A stretch of 64,000 nt of DNA from Bacillus sp. MUM 116 (GCF_001866655.1 NZ_MLYR01000005.1:62001-126000); one strand, 5' to 3'. Counted from the stretch's first letter, positions 17,773 through 28,054 are shown. Translations and numbers: made by a program. The notes: generated from the sequence alone by a model not told the origin.

Positions 17773-20034
17773 ATGGTAAAACGCAGTAGAATCCTCGCTT
17801 TCCTGCTCATAATTGTTCTGTTGGGAAGCACAATGGGAGTCACCACGAAAAATATTTTAAACAAAATTAAGCTTGGCCTGGACCTTCAGGGCGGTTTTGA
17901 GGTTTTGTATCAGGTTGAGCCTGCTAAGCCAGGACAAAAAATTGACAAAAAGGTTCTCGCAGATACAGCTGAAGCACTTGATCGGCGCATCAATGTCCTC
18001 GGTGTCAGTGAACCGAGTATTCAAACTGAGGGAACGGATCGGATTCGCGTCCAGCTTGCCGGTGTAACCGACCAAAATAAGGCTCGTGAAATTTTATCCA
18101 CACAGGCTAATTTATCCTTCCGTGATGCCAATGATCGCTTAATGATGGATGGAACGGACCTGAAACAGGGCGGTGCGAAACAAACCTTTGATGAAAATGG
18201 AAATCCGAGTGTTTCCTTAACATTAAAGAGTGCTTCTAAGTTTGCAAAGGTTACTAAAGAAGTCCTCGATATGGCACCGAATAATTTTCTAGTCATTTGG
18301 CTTGATTATCAAAAAGGAGATTCCTTTAAAAATGAAGTGACAAAGAAAAATCCTGCCTACTTATCTGCACCAAGGGTAAGTCAGGTATTTAACCAAGATA
18401 CGGTTTCGATTGTAGGTAATTTTAAAGTAGAGGAAGCGCAAACACTCGCAAAACTTTTAAATGCCGGGGCACTTCCGGTTAAATTGAAAGAAGTCTATTC
18501 CACTTCAGTAGGAGCCAAATTCGGAGAACAGGCATTACATGATACAATTTTAGCGGGTATCATTGGTGTCGCTCTGATCTACTTATTTATGCTTGTATAT
18601 TATCGGTTCCCAGGCTTTATTGCTATCCTTTCACTCAGCATCTATATATACCTAGTCCTTTTAATTTTTAATTGGATGAATGGGGTTCTGACGCTGCCGG
18701 GAATTGCTGCAATGATACTCGGGGTTGGTATGGCCGTTGATGCAAATATCATTACCTATGAACGGATAAAGGATGAGCTTAAAGTTGGTAAATCCATTAA
18801 ATCAGCATTTAAGGCTGGTGAAAATCATGCATTTAGGACCATTCTTGATGCCAACTTGACAACGATGTTGACAGCAGGTGTTTTATTTTTCTATGGGACA
18901 AGCTCAGTAAAAGGGTTTGCTACGATGTTACTCGTGAGTATTTTTATGAGCTTCTTAACTGCAGTATATGGATCTCGTCTATTATTAGCTCTTTGGGTCC
19001 ATAGTGGAGTACTTAAAAAGAAAACAAGCTGGTTTGGTGTACATCCATCTAAAATTAAGAATATTGCTGAAAACTATGATACAGTAGATCTCCCAACTAG
19101 ATTTGATAAATTAGATTTCGTAAAAATGAGAAAGAAATTCTTCATTTTATCAGGAATAGTAATTGTTGCAGGTATAATCTTTCTTGCTGTTTTTAGATTG
19201 AACCTAGGTATTGACTTTACTAGCGGTACCCGTGTTGATATTCGATCAAATACGCCTTTGACAACTCAACAGGTTGAAAATGCCTTTAGTAAACTTCATT
19301 TAAAAACAGATGATGTTGTCATTTCTGGCGATAAAAAACAAATTGCTGGGGTACGATTGGTAGGTGTTTTATCGAAAAATGAAATTGCCAAATTAAAAGA
19401 CGAGTTTAAAAAGGAATTTGGCTCTGAGCCAAATGTCAGCACCGTTTCTTCAATAATTGGAAAAGAGCTGGCGAAAAACGCCTTTATCTCCGTTTTGATT
19501 GCATCCATCGGAATTATTCTATATGTTACAATCCGATTTGAAATGTACATGGCAATTGCGGCCGTTATTTCCTTGCTTCACGATGCGTTCATAATGGTTG
19601 CATTCTTTAGTATCGCTAGACTTGAAGTCGATTTAACCTTTATTGCTGCAGTCTTGACGATTGTTGGTTATTCAAATCACGATACAATTGTAACCTTCGA
19701 CCGGATTCGTGAAAACCTCCATAAGAAAAAGCGTCTCAAAACCGTTCAGGAGATTGCGGAAGTAGTGAACGTAAGTATTCGACAAACATTAACACGTTCC
19801 ATTAACACTGTTTTAACTGTATTAATTACTACAGCCAGTTTAATGGTTTTTGGTAGCCAATCGATCCGAAATTTCTCAATCGCATTGTTCGTTGGCCTAA
19901 TTGTTGGGGTATACTCTTCGCTTTTTATTGCTAGTTCACTATGGTTTGTAATGAAATGTAGAGAGCTAAAGAAAAAGGGTGTTATTAAAACAGAAAAAGA
20001 AAAGAAAAAGTACTCTGATCAACCACAAGTGTAA
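17773..20034 (+). CDS. secDF: Fused protein translocase subunit SecDF
   Basis: 753 aa in one chain, as in other bacilli: SecD half (1-415) and SecF half (450-753), 12 membrane helices. Uses proton flow to assist late steps of Sec export. SecD motifs: LGLDLQGGFEVLYQV near 35, the large P1 domain, and ILGVGMAVDANIITYERIK near 315. SecF: LNLGIDFTSGTRVDI near 477. The usually conserved SecF motif G-Y-S-x-N-D-T reads GYSNHDT here (about 634-640), see findings. Confidence 0.95.
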   Translation: MVKRSRILAFLLIIVLLGSTMGVTTKNILNKIKLGLDLQGGFEVLYQVEPAKPGQKIDKKVLADTAEALDRRINVLGVSEPSIQTEGTDRIRVQLAGVTDQNKAREILSTQANLSFRDANDRLMMDGTDLKQGGAKQTFDENGNPSVSLTLKSASKFAKVTKEVLDMAPNNFLVIWLDYQKGDSFKNEVTKKNPAYLSAPRVSQVFNQDTVSIVGNFKVEEAQTLAKLLNAGALPVKLKEVYSTSVGAKFGEQALHDTILAGIIGVALIYLFMLVYYRFPGFIAILSLSIYIYLVLLIFNWMNGVLTLPGIAAMILGVGMAVDANIITYERIKDELKVGKSIKSAFKAGENHAFRTILDANLTTMLTAGVLFFYGTSSVKGFATMLLVSIFMSFLTAVYGSRLLLALWVHSGVLKKKTSWFGVHPSKIKNIAENYDTVDLPTRFDKLDFVKMRKKFFILSGIVIVAGIIFLAVFRLNLGIDFTSGTRVDIRSNTPLTTQQVENAFSKLHLKTDDVVISGDKKQIAGVRLVGVLSKNEIAKLKDEFKKEFGSEPNVSTVSSIIGKELAKNAFISVLIASIGIILYVTIRFEMYMAIAAVISLLHDAFIMVAFFSIARLEVDLTFIAAVLTIVGYSNHDTIVTFDRIRENLHKKKRLKTVQEIAEVVNVSIRQTLTRSINTVLTVLITTASLMVFGSQSIRNFSIALFVGLIVGVYSSLFIASSLWFVMKCRELKKKGVIKTEKEKKKYSDQPQV

Positions 20035-20042
20035 TAATTGTG

Positions 20043-20071
20043 AAAAAACCGCAGGAATCCTGCGGTTTTTT
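20043..20071 (+). terminator. Terminator of secDF
   Basis: AAAAAACCGCAGGA pairs with TCCTGCGGTTTTTT, a textbook intrinsic terminator. Confidence 0.95.
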
Positions 20072-20178
20072 ATTTTTTGTTGTTTAATGGATACCTGGTA
20101 AGTGCGCTTGTGCATTTCTGATTGAAAGCTATTCGATGCTCTTGTATAATATTATAGTCTGAGAGGTGACGATAAAGC

Positions 20179-22512
20179 ATGTTAAAGTCAAAAACGAGAT
20201 GGGTTGTCCGTCAATCCGATCACGCTAAAACACAAGAAATTGCAGCTGAATTGAAAGTTACACCTCTTGTAGCATCAATGCTTGTTAACCGCGGATTAGA
20301 TACCGTCGATTCTGCACGGTTTTTTTTATTTGGCAAGGAACAGTTTCATGACCCATATCTTTTAAAAGGTATGGACCTTGCTGTAAAAAGAATTAATGAG
20401 TCTATTGAAAAGCAGGAACCTATTCTGATTTTTGGGGATTATGATGCGGATGGTGTAAGCAGTACGACAGTATTAATGATTACCCTTCGTGAATTAGGGG
20501 CCAATGTTCAATTTTATATTCCTAATCGTTTTTCCGAAGGCTATGGTCCTAACGAAAATGCCTTCCGACATGCAGCTGAAAATGGCATTAAATTAATTAT
20601 AACCGTCGATACAGGAATCTCTGCGATACATGAAGCAAACATAGCGAAAGAGCTTGGACTTGACCTCATCATCACCGATCACCATGAACCAGGTCCAGTA
20701 CTGCCGGAGGCGCTTGCAATAATCCACCCCAAGCTGCCTGATAGCATTTATCCTTTCCGTGAGCTCGCGGGTGTTGGGGTGGCTTTTAAACTGGCCCACG
20801 CTCTTTATGGTAAGCTTCCTGAACATTTATTTGAAATTGCTGTAATCGGAACGATTGCTGACTTAGTATCACTTAAGGATGAAAATCGCCTTATTGCCAA
20901 AAAAGGTTTAGAAAAACTGAAAGTGACAAATAATTTAGGTTTAAAAGCAATTTTTAAATTAGCGGGGGTTGATCCTAAATCGATTAACGAGGAAACCATT
21001 GGTTTTACCCTTGCCCCCAGAATTAACGCGGTCGGGCGCTTAGAAAATGCCGATTTGGCCGTTGAACTTTTGCTTTCACAAAATCCAGAAGAAGCAGAAT
21101 TATTAGCAGAAGAAATGGATGCCTTAAATAAATCCAGACAGTCTATTGTCAATGAAATTACAGCAGAAGCCATTGAGGAAGTTGAGAAAAATTACCCCAT
21201 TGATTCTAACCATGTTCTTGTCATTGGCAAAGAAGGATGGAATGCCGGAGTAATCGGAATTGTTGCATCCAGACTGGTCGAAAAATATTACCGTCCGACG
21301 ATTGTTTTAAGTTTTGATCTAGAAAAGGGACTGGCAAAGGGCTCAGCACGGAGTATTGCCGGATTTGATTTATTTAAAAATCTTTCGACCTGCCGTGAAA
21401 TTTTGCCCCATTTCGGCGGACATCCAATGGCAGCAGGGATGACACTTTCAATTGAGGACGTGGCAGAACTTCGCACAAGGCTTAATTCACTGGCGAAGGA
21501 GCAGCTTTCTGATGAAGATTTTATTCCGGTTACTTACCTAGATCATGAAGTCAGGTTGGAGGACATCAATCTATCGGCTTTAGATGAATTAAACTTATTA
21601 TCCCCTTTCGGAATGGACAATCCAAAGCCAAAGGTGTTAATTAACGAAGTACAAGTATCGACGATGCGAAAAATCGGCAGCAATCAAAACCATTTGAAGA
21701 TTCTTGTGAATGAAAATGGAGCAAATCTTGATGGGGTTGGATTTGGATTAGGAACTTTAGCGGATCATATTTCCCCTTCTTCCAAAATTTCATTAATTGG
21801 TGAATTATCCATTAATGAGTGGAACAATATACGAAAACCACAAATTTTTATCCAGGATATCACCGTCCGTACATGGCAGCTATTTGACCATCGCGGTGGA
21901 AAGCGGTTTAGCCATCTTGTCGATCATGTACCGAAGGAAAATAGAAAGTTTATTTTATTTAAGAAGGATCTCTATGAAAAAATCGAATCTCAACTAATTG
22001 ACGATGTTGTCATTATAGATAATTCCGATGCAGCAAAGGATTTAGATCTTTCCGAAACCGATACGGTTTTAGTTGATTTCCCGACTTCAAAAGATATTCT
22101 CTATGATTTATTTAAGGGAAAACATCCGTCAAGGATATATGCCTATCTTTATAAAGAATCCAGCGATTTTTTAAGTACGATTCCAACCAGGGATCACTTT
22201 AAGTGGTTTTATGCCTTTCTGTTAAAAAAAGCACCGATTGATTTGAGACGCTATGGTGATGAAATCGCGAAACATCGTGGATGGTCACAGCAAACGGTCA
22301 CTTTTATGGCAAAGGTGTTTTCCGATTTGGATTTTGTTACAATAAAAGATGGATTGATTACATTGAATAAACAAGCGCAAAAGCGTGATTTAACTGACTC
22401 CACTACCTATCAAATGAAACAGGCACAACTTTCACTAGAAAGAGATTTATTATTTTCATCTTTTCAGGAATTGAAGGACTGGTTCGACAAGGTCATGCAG
22501 GAGTCGGATTAA
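20179..22512 (+). CDS. recJ: Single-stranded-DNA-specific exonuclease RecJ
   Basis: 777 aa, normal for the Bacillus form with its extra C-terminal domain. 5'-3' ssDNA exonuclease for recombination and repair. DHH-family motifs: FGDYDADGVSSTTV (about 81-94), TVDTGIS (about 141), ITDHHEPG (about 163), then the DHHA1 domain with GWNAGVIGIVASRLVEKY and the GGHPMAAGM motif near 414. An OB-fold domain follows. It is 20 bp upstream of apt and probably cotranscribed. Confidence 0.96.
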   Translation: MLKSKTRWVVRQSDHAKTQEIAAELKVTPLVASMLVNRGLDTVDSARFFLFGKEQFHDPYLLKGMDLAVKRINESIEKQEPILIFGDYDADGVSSTTVLMITLRELGANVQFYIPNRFSEGYGPNENAFRHAAENGIKLIITVDTGISAIHEANIAKELGLDLIITDHHEPGPVLPEALAIIHPKLPDSIYPFRELAGVGVAFKLAHALYGKLPEHLFEIAVIGTIADLVSLKDENRLIAKKGLEKLKVTNNLGLKAIFKLAGVDPKSINEETIGFTLAPRINAVGRLENADLAVELLLSQNPEEAELLAEEMDALNKSRQSIVNEITAEAIEEVEKNYPIDSNHVLVIGKEGWNAGVIGIVASRLVEKYYRPTIVLSFDLEKGLAKGSARSIAGFDLFKNLSTCREILPHFGGHPMAAGMTLSIEDVAELRTRLNSLAKEQLSDEDFIPVTYLDHEVRLEDINLSALDELNLLSPFGMDNPKPKVLINEVQVSTMRKIGSNQNHLKILVNENGANLDGVGFGLGTLADHISPSSKISLIGELSINEWNNIRKPQIFIQDITVRTWQLFDHRGGKRFSHLVDHVPKENRKFILFKKDLYEKIESQLIDDVVIIDNSDAAKDLDLSETDTVLVDFPTSKDILYDLFKGKHPSRIYAYLYKESSDFLSTIPTRDHFKWFYAFLLKKAPIDLRRYGDEIAKHRGWSQQTVTFMAKVFSDLDFVTIKDGLITLNKQAQKRDLTDSTTYQMKQAQLSLERDLLFSSFQELKDWFDKVMQESD

Positions 22513-22531
22513 ACTGAGGAGGAATTAAAGA

Positions 22532-23044
22532 ATGGATTTAAAACCATTTATTAGTATTGTCCAAGATTATCCAAAACCAGGAATTAAATTTAAAGATATC
22601 ACTCCTTTAATGAATAATGGAGAAGCCTATAGATATGCAACCAACCAAATTGTTGCATATGCAAAAGACAGAGAAATAGATTTGATTGTAGGACCTGAGG
22701 CGCGTGGGTTTATTATTGGCTGCCCGGTAGCTTATTCGCTTGGAGTAGGTTTTGCACCTGTTCGTAAGGATGGGAAACTTCCACGGGAAACCATTAAGGT
22801 AAGCTATGGATTGGAATATGGAAAAGATGTTCTAACCATTCATAAAGATGCGATTAAACCGGGACAGCGCGTACTGATTACCGATGATTTATTAGCAACA
22901 GGCGGAACCATTGATGCAACCATTAAATTAGTGGAGCAGCTTGGCGGTGTTGTGGCAGGAATTGCCTTTTTAGTTGAATTAACTTATCTGGATGGTCGTA
23001 AAAAGCTTGATGGATACGACGTTTTAACGTTACTTGTGTATTAA
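22532..23044 (+). CDS. apt: Adenine phosphoribosyltransferase
   Basis: 170 aa purine-salvage enzyme converting adenine and PRPP to AMP. PRPP-binding motif [15 protein letters not shown] at about 119-133, with the family N-terminus ([15 protein letters not shown]). GGAGG site. It separates recJ from relA as in B. subtilis. Adenine released by MtnN (58618) is a natural substrate. Confidence 0.97.
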   Translation: MDLKPFISIVQDYPKPGIKFKDITPLMNNGEAYRYATNQIVAYAKDREIDLIVGPEARGFIIGCPVAYSLGVGFAPVRKDGKLPRETIKVSYGLEYGKDVLTIHKDAIKPGQRVLITDDLLATGGTIDATIKLVEQLGGVVAGIAFLVELTYLDGRKKLDGYDVLTLLVY

Positions 23045-23054
23045 TTGGTATAAA

Positions 23055-23082
23055 GGGCACTCAGTAAAATGAGTGCTTTTTC
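23055..23082 (+). terminator. Terminator of apt
   Basis: GCACTCA pairs with TGAGTGC around a GTAAAA loop, followed by TTTTTC. Confidence 0.8.
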
Positions 23083-23156
23083 TCATAATTTTAAAAGGAC
23101 TTTGGAACCTGTTTACCAAAATGTTTCGACTTTTACGTAAAAATTACGTCAATCTC

Positions 23157-23185
23157 TTTACATCTTCGTGTTTTTTTTCGATAAT
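23157..23185 (+). promoter_or_regulatory. Sigma-A promoter of relA
   Basis: TTTACA (23157-23162), 17-bp spacer with an eight-T run, GATAAT (23180-23185). Just upstream is a short inverted repeat, ACGTAA-AAA-TTACGT. Confidence 0.6.
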
Positions 23186-23264
23186 AGTAACAATCATTCT
23201 AATTTAGGAACCAATCTATGAATGACATTTTTATAATAAATGAGAAGAAAAAAAAGGTGATTTC

Positions 23265-25460
23265 ATGGCGAATGATCAAGTGTTGACCGCCGAACAAGTC
23301 ATCGACAAAACAAGGGCATATTTAAATGATGAGAATGTGGATTTAGTCAAAAGGGCATATGAATATGCCAAACATGCTCATCGTGATCAATATCGAAAAT
23401 CTGGCGAACCATACATTATTCATCCCATACAGGTGGCTGGCATTTTAGCTGACCTTGAGATGGACCCTGCAACGGTCGCTGCTGGTTTTCTCCACGATGT
23501 TGTTGAAGATACTCCTGTAACATTAAAAGATTTGGAGCAGGAATTCAATGAAGAAGTGGCCATGCTTGTCGATGGTGTAACAAAGTTGGGGAAAATTAAA
23601 TATAAATCGCATGAAGAGCAGCAGGCTGAAAATCATCGAAAAATGTTTGTGGCCATGGCTCAGGATATCCGGGTGATTTTAATCAAGCTTGCAGACCGTT
23701 TGCATAATATGAGGACGTTAAAACATCTTCCTGCTGAAAAGCAGCGCCGGATTTCAAATGAAACATTAGAAATTTTTGCCCCTCTGGCACATCGTCTTGG
23801 GATCTCCAAGATTAAGTGGGAGCTTGAGGATACGGCATTACGATATTTAAATCCGCAACAGTATTACCGGATTGTTAACTTAATGAAAAAGAAGCGAGCC
23901 GAACGCGAGCAATATCTCGAAGATGTCATTGAGGAAGTCAAAGGGCGTTTGGACGAAGTATCCATTAAAGCAGACCTTTCAGGAAGGCCAAAGCATATTT
24001 ACAGCATCTATCGTAAAATGGTGCTCCAAAATAAACAGTTCAGTGAAATTTATGATTTACTGGCTGTACGGATTGTGGTAAACAGCATTAAAGACTGTTA
24101 TGCCGTATTAGGAATCATTCATACATGCTGGAAACCGATGCCTGGCCGTTTCAAGGACTATATTGCCATGCCTAAGCCGAATATGTATCAGTCCCTTCAT
24201 ACAACGGTAATTGGACCAAAAGGGGACCCGCTTGAGGTGCAAATTCGAACGACGGAAATGCATCGTATTGCAGAATTTGGGATTGCGGCCCACTGGGCAT
24301 ATAAAGAAGGTAAGACGTTAATTGATAGTGCTTCATTTGAACAAAAGTTAACTTGGTTCAGGGAAATTCTCGAATTTCAAAATGATACCGCGAATGCGGA
24401 AGAATTTATGGAATCGTTAAAAATTGATCTTTTCTCGGATATGGTTTTCATATTTACACCAAAAGGCGATGTGATTGAGCTGCCATCGGGCTCCGTCCCG
24501 ATTGATTTTGCTTACCGAATTCATTCGGAAATCGGTAATAAGACGATTGGTGCAAAAGTAAACGGCAAAATGGTGACGCTCGATTATACCCTTAAGACAG
24601 GCGATATTGTCGAAATATTAACATCAAAGCATTCTTATGGACCAAGCCAGGATTGGTTAAAGCTTGCGCAAACCTCACAGGCTAAAAATAAAATTCGTGC
24701 ATTCTTTAAGAAACAACGCCGTGATGAGAATGTCGACAAAGGAAAAGAGCTTGTTGAAAAAGAAATTCGATCGATGGACTTTGATACAAAGGAAATCTTA
24801 ACTCCCGAGAACCTAAAAAAGGTTGCCGAAAAGTTCAACTTCATGAATGAAGATGATATGTATGCAGCTGTAGGCTATAATGGGGTTACTGCCCTTCAGG
24901 TTGCCAACCGTTTAACGGAAAAATGGCGGAAGAAACGTGATCAAGAGCAATCAGCGAGCGTCGCCAATGCGATTTCCGATTTGAAATCGTTCCCTTCTTC
25001 TAAAAAGCGCGAGTCCGGTGTAAGGGTTCAAGGGATTGATAATCTGTTAATCCGCTTATCCAGATGCTGTAATCCTGTTCCTGGCGATGAAATTGTCGGA
25101 TTTATCACAAAAGGGCGCGGGGTTTCCGTCCATCGTTCAGATTGTACGAACATTGACTCGACTGATGCCCAATCAAGATTGATTCCGGTTGAATGGGAAT
25201 CGTCTTTGAATGACCGCAAAGAGTATAATGTCGATATCGAAATAAACGGCTACGACCGCCGTGGCCTCTTAAACGAGGTATTGCAGGCAGTAAATGAAAC
25301 GAAAACAAATATTTCCGCTGTTTCCGGCAGGACTGACCGCAATAAAATGGCGACGATTAATATGTCGATTGCGATTCACAATGTGGCCCATCTGCATAAA
25401 GTGGTTGAGCGGATCAAACAAATTCCTGATATTTATTCCGTTCGCAGGATGATGAATTAA
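23265..25460 (+). CDS. relA: Bifunctional (p)ppGpp synthetase/hydrolase Rel
   Basis: 731 aa ribosome-associated long RSH enzyme. Hydrolase HD domain with GFLHDVVEDT (about 73-82), synthetase domain with SGRPKHIYSIYRK (about 238-250), TGS domain (about 393-450), a zinc-finger-type domain with SRCCNPVPGDEIVGF (about 596), and a C-terminal ACT/RRM domain. Both catalytic centres look intact. Makes and degrades the alarmone of the stringent response on amino-acid starvation. AAAAGGTGA site; dtd follows 12 bp later. Confidence 0.97.
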   Translation: MANDQVLTAEQVIDKTRAYLNDENVDLVKRAYEYAKHAHRDQYRKSGEPYIIHPIQVAGILADLEMDPATVAAGFLHDVVEDTPVTLKDLEQEFNEEVAMLVDGVTKLGKIKYKSHEEQQAENHRKMFVAMAQDIRVILIKLADRLHNMRTLKHLPAEKQRRISNETLEIFAPLAHRLGISKIKWELEDTALRYLNPQQYYRIVNLMKKKRAEREQYLEDVIEEVKGRLDEVSIKADLSGRPKHIYSIYRKMVLQNKQFSEIYDLLAVRIVVNSIKDCYAVLGIIHTCWKPMPGRFKDYIAMPKPNMYQSLHTTVIGPKGDPLEVQIRTTEMHRIAEFGIAAHWAYKEGKTLIDSASFEQKLTWFREILEFQNDTANAEEFMESLKIDLFSDMVFIFTPKGDVIELPSGSVPIDFAYRIHSEIGNKTIGAKVNGKMVTLDYTLKTGDIVEILTSKHSYGPSQDWLKLAQTSQAKNKIRAFFKKQRRDENVDKGKELVEKEIRSMDFDTKEILTPENLKKVAEKFNFMNEDDMYAAVGYNGVTALQVANRLTEKWRKKRDQEQSASVANAISDLKSFPSSKKRESGVRVQGIDNLLIRLSRCCNPVPGDEIVGFITKGRGVSVHRSDCTNIDSTDAQSRLIPVEWESSLNDRKEYNVDIEINGYDRRGLLNEVLQAVNETKTNISAVSGRTDRNKMATINMSIAIHNVAHLHKVVERIKQIPDIYSVRRMMN

Positions 25461-25472
25461 GGAGCAAATGTG

Positions 25473-25925
25473 ATGCGAGTAGTTGTACAGCGCAGTAAGA
25501 AAGCTAGTGTGACAGTTGACGGGGAAATTACGGGCCAAATTAACAGTGGACTTGTAATACTTGTGGGTGTTACCCATGATGACAAAGAAGCGGATGCGGC
25601 TTATCTATCCGATAAAATCGCGAACTTGCGTATTTTTGAGGATGCGGCCGGAAAAATGAATTTATCTTTATTAGATGTCGGTGGACAAATTCTCTCTGTT
25701 TCCCAGTTTACATTATATGGGGATTGCCGAAATGGAAGAAGGCCAAGCTTCATTGATGCTGCCCGGCCTGAACAGGCGATTGAGCTATATGAAACCTTTA
25801 ATCGTTTTTTGCGGGAGAAAGGAATTCAAGTAGAAACCGGCCGTTTTGGGGCCATGATGGATGTCGCACTAACGAATGATGGCCCTGTCACCTTAATTAT
25901 CGATAGCAAGGATAAAAAGGCATAA
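25473..25925 (+). CDS. dtd: D-aminoacyl-tRNA deacylase
   Basis: 150 aa. Removes D-amino acids (and glycine mischarged on tRNA-Ala) from tRNA. Both signature motifs are present: [10 protein letters not shown] (about 76-85) and the C-terminal [10 protein letters not shown] (about 135). ATG at 25473 is chosen over GTG three bases upstream because it has better spacing to GGAG and gives the usual MRVVVQRS start. Follows relA as in most Bacilli. Confidence 0.97.
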   Translation: MRVVVQRSKKASVTVDGEITGQINSGLVILVGVTHDDKEADAAYLSDKIANLRIFEDAAGKMNLSLLDVGGQILSVSQFTLYGDCRNGRRPSFIDAARPEQAIELYETFNRFLREKGIQVETGRFGAMMDVALTNDGPVTLIIDSKDKKA

Positions 25926-25958
25926 AAAAACTTGGCAGCCACCTGCCAAGTTTTTTTA
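25924..25958 (+). terminator. Terminator of relA-dtd
   Basis: AAAAAAACTTGGCAG pairs with CTGCCAAGTTTTTTT around a CCAC loop. Confidence 0.95.
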
Positions 25959-25989
25959 TTAGTAAAGAAAGTATAAAATTTTTGTCTTT

Positions 25990-26121
25990 GAGAATTGTCC
26001 AGCGCAAGCGTCCTGCCCCTCGATGGTCTACAGCCAATCCGTCAAGAAGGTTAAAGAGCAACGTTCTCGCCGGCTTGTCTTATGCTATGCCTGAGGCTGA
26101 CCAAGGCGCTTGCGCTTTTCT
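25990..26121 (-). repeat. Dispersed GC-rich intergenic repeat, copy 3
   Basis: Starts GAGAATTGTCCAGCGCAAGC and ends GGCGCTTGCGCTTTTCT, ends shared with the other copies. The interior (GTCAAGAAGG...) differs. Lies between the convergent dtd and amidase genes. Confidence 0.8.
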
Positions 26122-26123
26122 AA

Positions 26124-27644
26124 TTAGTTATCTTTAAAATATCTTGCGAGCCCGTTATAGAGGCCTGTTGCAGCCATTTCCTGATATTGTTCCGAGTCTA
26201 AGGTCATTTCTTCTTCCGGATTGCTTAAGTAACCCAGCTCCATTAATGCGGCATTTTGATTATTTTCACGAATCACATGATAGTTACCAAATCGAACTCC
26301 CCGATTCCTCAGGTTTGTTTGATGAAGGGTAGAAGAGTCCAAATACTGGGCAAGTGATTTTTGATAGGAATGATAATAATATCCAGTCATGCCCCGGATA
26401 CTTCGATTTCCATTTGCATCATAATGAATACTGACAAAAGCTTCAGCCTGATAGGAACGGGCAATACTGACTCTTTCAGGAAGGGAGATATATGTATCAC
26501 TGTTTCTTGTTAGGATGACATTCGCACCGCTTGCTCTTAATTTATCATATAAAAGTCTTGCAGTTCGAATGGTTAAGTTCTTTTCAAGCGTTCCACCAGG
26601 TCCGGTTGTACCTGTGTCTACACCACCATGCCCTGGGTCAATAACAATTGTTTTATTATTTAAATACGATCCAGCCCCTTTTTTCTCAACCGAAGGAGAA
26701 GAGCCGTTAATCGAGACGAGCCATCCTGCTACATATCCGATCGAGCCGTTTGTAAGCTTAATCGCATACCAATCATTTTCTACCCTTTTTACAGCAAATG
26801 AATCCCCTTTATTTGCCCGCTGAAGAACATCTGATTGGACATTCGGTCCCTTGCGGATATTGGTTCCACTGTTTACAATTGTCACCGTGTTTGCTTTCAC
26901 TTTTAGCCCGGAACTGACATTGGGTGTCGTGATATCAAGATACCAGCCGGCAATCCATCCATATTGATTTGGCTCATATTCGATTTTTACCCAATCATTT
27001 TTCTCCTCTAAAAGGGAAAAGCGCTGGCCGCTGTGAACGGAACCGACAATGGTTGCATTTAACGTTGCCCGACTTCGAACACTAAGATTTCCTGCTGTTA
27101 CCGTTCCCATTGTCCCCTCCGTGTTTGTGGTCTCCTCATGGGTCTTTTGGGAAGAATTTTGCATATCAAGATATTGACTGCTAACCCAGGCAATTTGTCC
27201 ATTAAATTGAATTTGCGCCCAATTATTTTTGGTGCCGTAGACCGTTACCGTCATTCCATTTGAAAGCTTCCCGACAGACGAACTTACTGATGAAGGGGAG
27301 GTACGAACGTATAAGGACGGTACGGTGACAACACCGATATTTGTATTTAAGGTTGTAACGTCAGTGCCGTTATCATTTTTGGAAACTACCCAATTTGCCA
27401 CCCAGCCGGATTGACCGGCCGCTATTTTGATTTCAATCCAATCGCTCTTTTCCTGAATAAATGTAAATTGTTCCCCTTTACTAGCCTCTTTCACCAAAGG
27501 ATAGCTTAAACCTGGTCCTTCCCTAATGTTTGCTACTTTAGTGGAAATGGTAATGGTTCCGCTTGCAGCAATACTATTTCCACCAGGTAGAAAACCTGCC
27601 AGTAAAGTCAAACAGAATACGAGTATGATTAATTTTTGAGTCAT
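26124..27644 (-). CDS. yrvJ: Secreted N-acetylmuramoyl-L-alanine amidase with four SH3b domains
   Basis: 506 aa from ATG 27644, chosen for its GAGGAG site and signal peptide MTQKLIILVFCLTLLAGF (a longer frame adds 29 residues before it). Four bacterial SH3 domains follow (VANIREGPGLSYP, LYVRTSPSSVSS, LSVRSRATLNAT, TNIRKGPNVQSD). The C-terminal Amidase_3 domain has the zinc motifs VIDPGHGGVDTG and the later SIHYDAN and MELGYLSN. Cleaves the MurNAc-L-Ala bond of peptidoglycan. The B. subtilis counterpart at this locus is YrvJ. Confidence 0.92.
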   Translation of the reverse strand: MTQKLIILVFCLTLLAGFLPGGNSIAASGTITISTKVANIREGPGLSYPLVKEASKGEQFTFIQEKSDWIEIKIAAGQSGWVANWVVSKNDNGTDVTTLNTNIGVVTVPSLYVRTSPSSVSSSVGKLSNGMTVTVYGTKNNWAQIQFNGQIAWVSSQYLDMQNSSQKTHEETTNTEGTMGTVTAGNLSVRSRATLNATIVGSVHSGQRFSLLEEKNDWVKIEYEPNQYGWIAGWYLDITTPNVSSGLKVKANTVTIVNSGTNIRKGPNVQSDVLQRANKGDSFAVKRVENDWYAIKLTNGSIGYVAGWLVSINGSSPSVEKKGAGSYLNNKTIVIDPGHGGVDTGTTGPGGTLEKNLTIRTARLLYDKLRASGANVILTRNSDTYISLPERVSIARSYQAEAFVSIHYDANGNRSIRGMTGYYYHSYQKSLAQYLDSSTLHQTNLRNRGVRFGNYHVIRENNQNAALMELGYLSNPEEEMTLDSEQYQEMAATGLYNGLARYFKDN

Positions 27645-27835
27645 CCTGTCTCCTCTCTCATTTATGCACTTTTCTATTATTTTATCGTAAAGATATGTGA
27701 AAATCATTCCTTTCTTGTAAAAAAAGACCAATATCCTTTTATTGAAAGCCGAAAATTCTTTCTTTATTCCTGCAATTTTTTCTATTGGTTGGAAATAATA
27801 GAGATTATAGAAGAATGATATGAGGTGATTGGTTT

Positions 27836-28012
27836 ATGAGAGCAAGTGAAAAAGGAATGAATATCCAATCAATGGATGGCAGGATTTTTGGCGTTGATTT
27901 TCATGATAATATTCAAAAAGAACAGCATACCAATACAATTGAACTTGCTTCCGAATTTGGATTGAATATGAGAGATGTCAGAAGGTTAAAAAAACATCTT
28001 GGAAGGTCCTAA
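27836..28012 (+). CDS. yrzK: YrzK-like conserved small protein
   Basis: 58 aa starting MRASEKGMNIQSMDG and ending VRRLKKHLGRS. The ATG follows GAGGTGAT with good spacing. The C-terminal half (ELASEFGLNMRDVRRLKKHL) looks like a helix-turn-helix. B. subtilis has a gene of this size and place (yrzK, between yrvJ and hisS). Function unknown. A perfect sigma-A promoter for hisS starts only eight bases after its stop. Confidence 0.75.
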   Translation: MRASEKGMNIQSMDGRIFGVDFHDNIQKEQHTNTIELASEFGLNMRDVRRLKKHLGRS

Positions 28013-28019
28013 AACTCAC

Positions 28020-28048
28020 TTGACAATCTTCCTGATGCTCCGTATTAT
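28020..28048 (+). promoter_or_regulatory. Sigma-A promoter of hisS-aspS
   Basis: TTGACA (28020-28025), 17-bp spacer, TATTAT (28043-28048); transcription should start near 28055. Confidence 0.85.
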
Positions 28049-28054
28049 TATATA

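Noticed and set aside
25990-26121. Treating the dispersed repeat as a rho-independent terminator only
   Set aside because: Other terminators already serve the adjacent genes, and the same modules recur at five unrelated loci in either orientation.
26144-26823. Plus-strand frames opposite the amidase gene
   Set aside because: Antisense to well-conserved SH3b and amidase motifs, with no translation signals.
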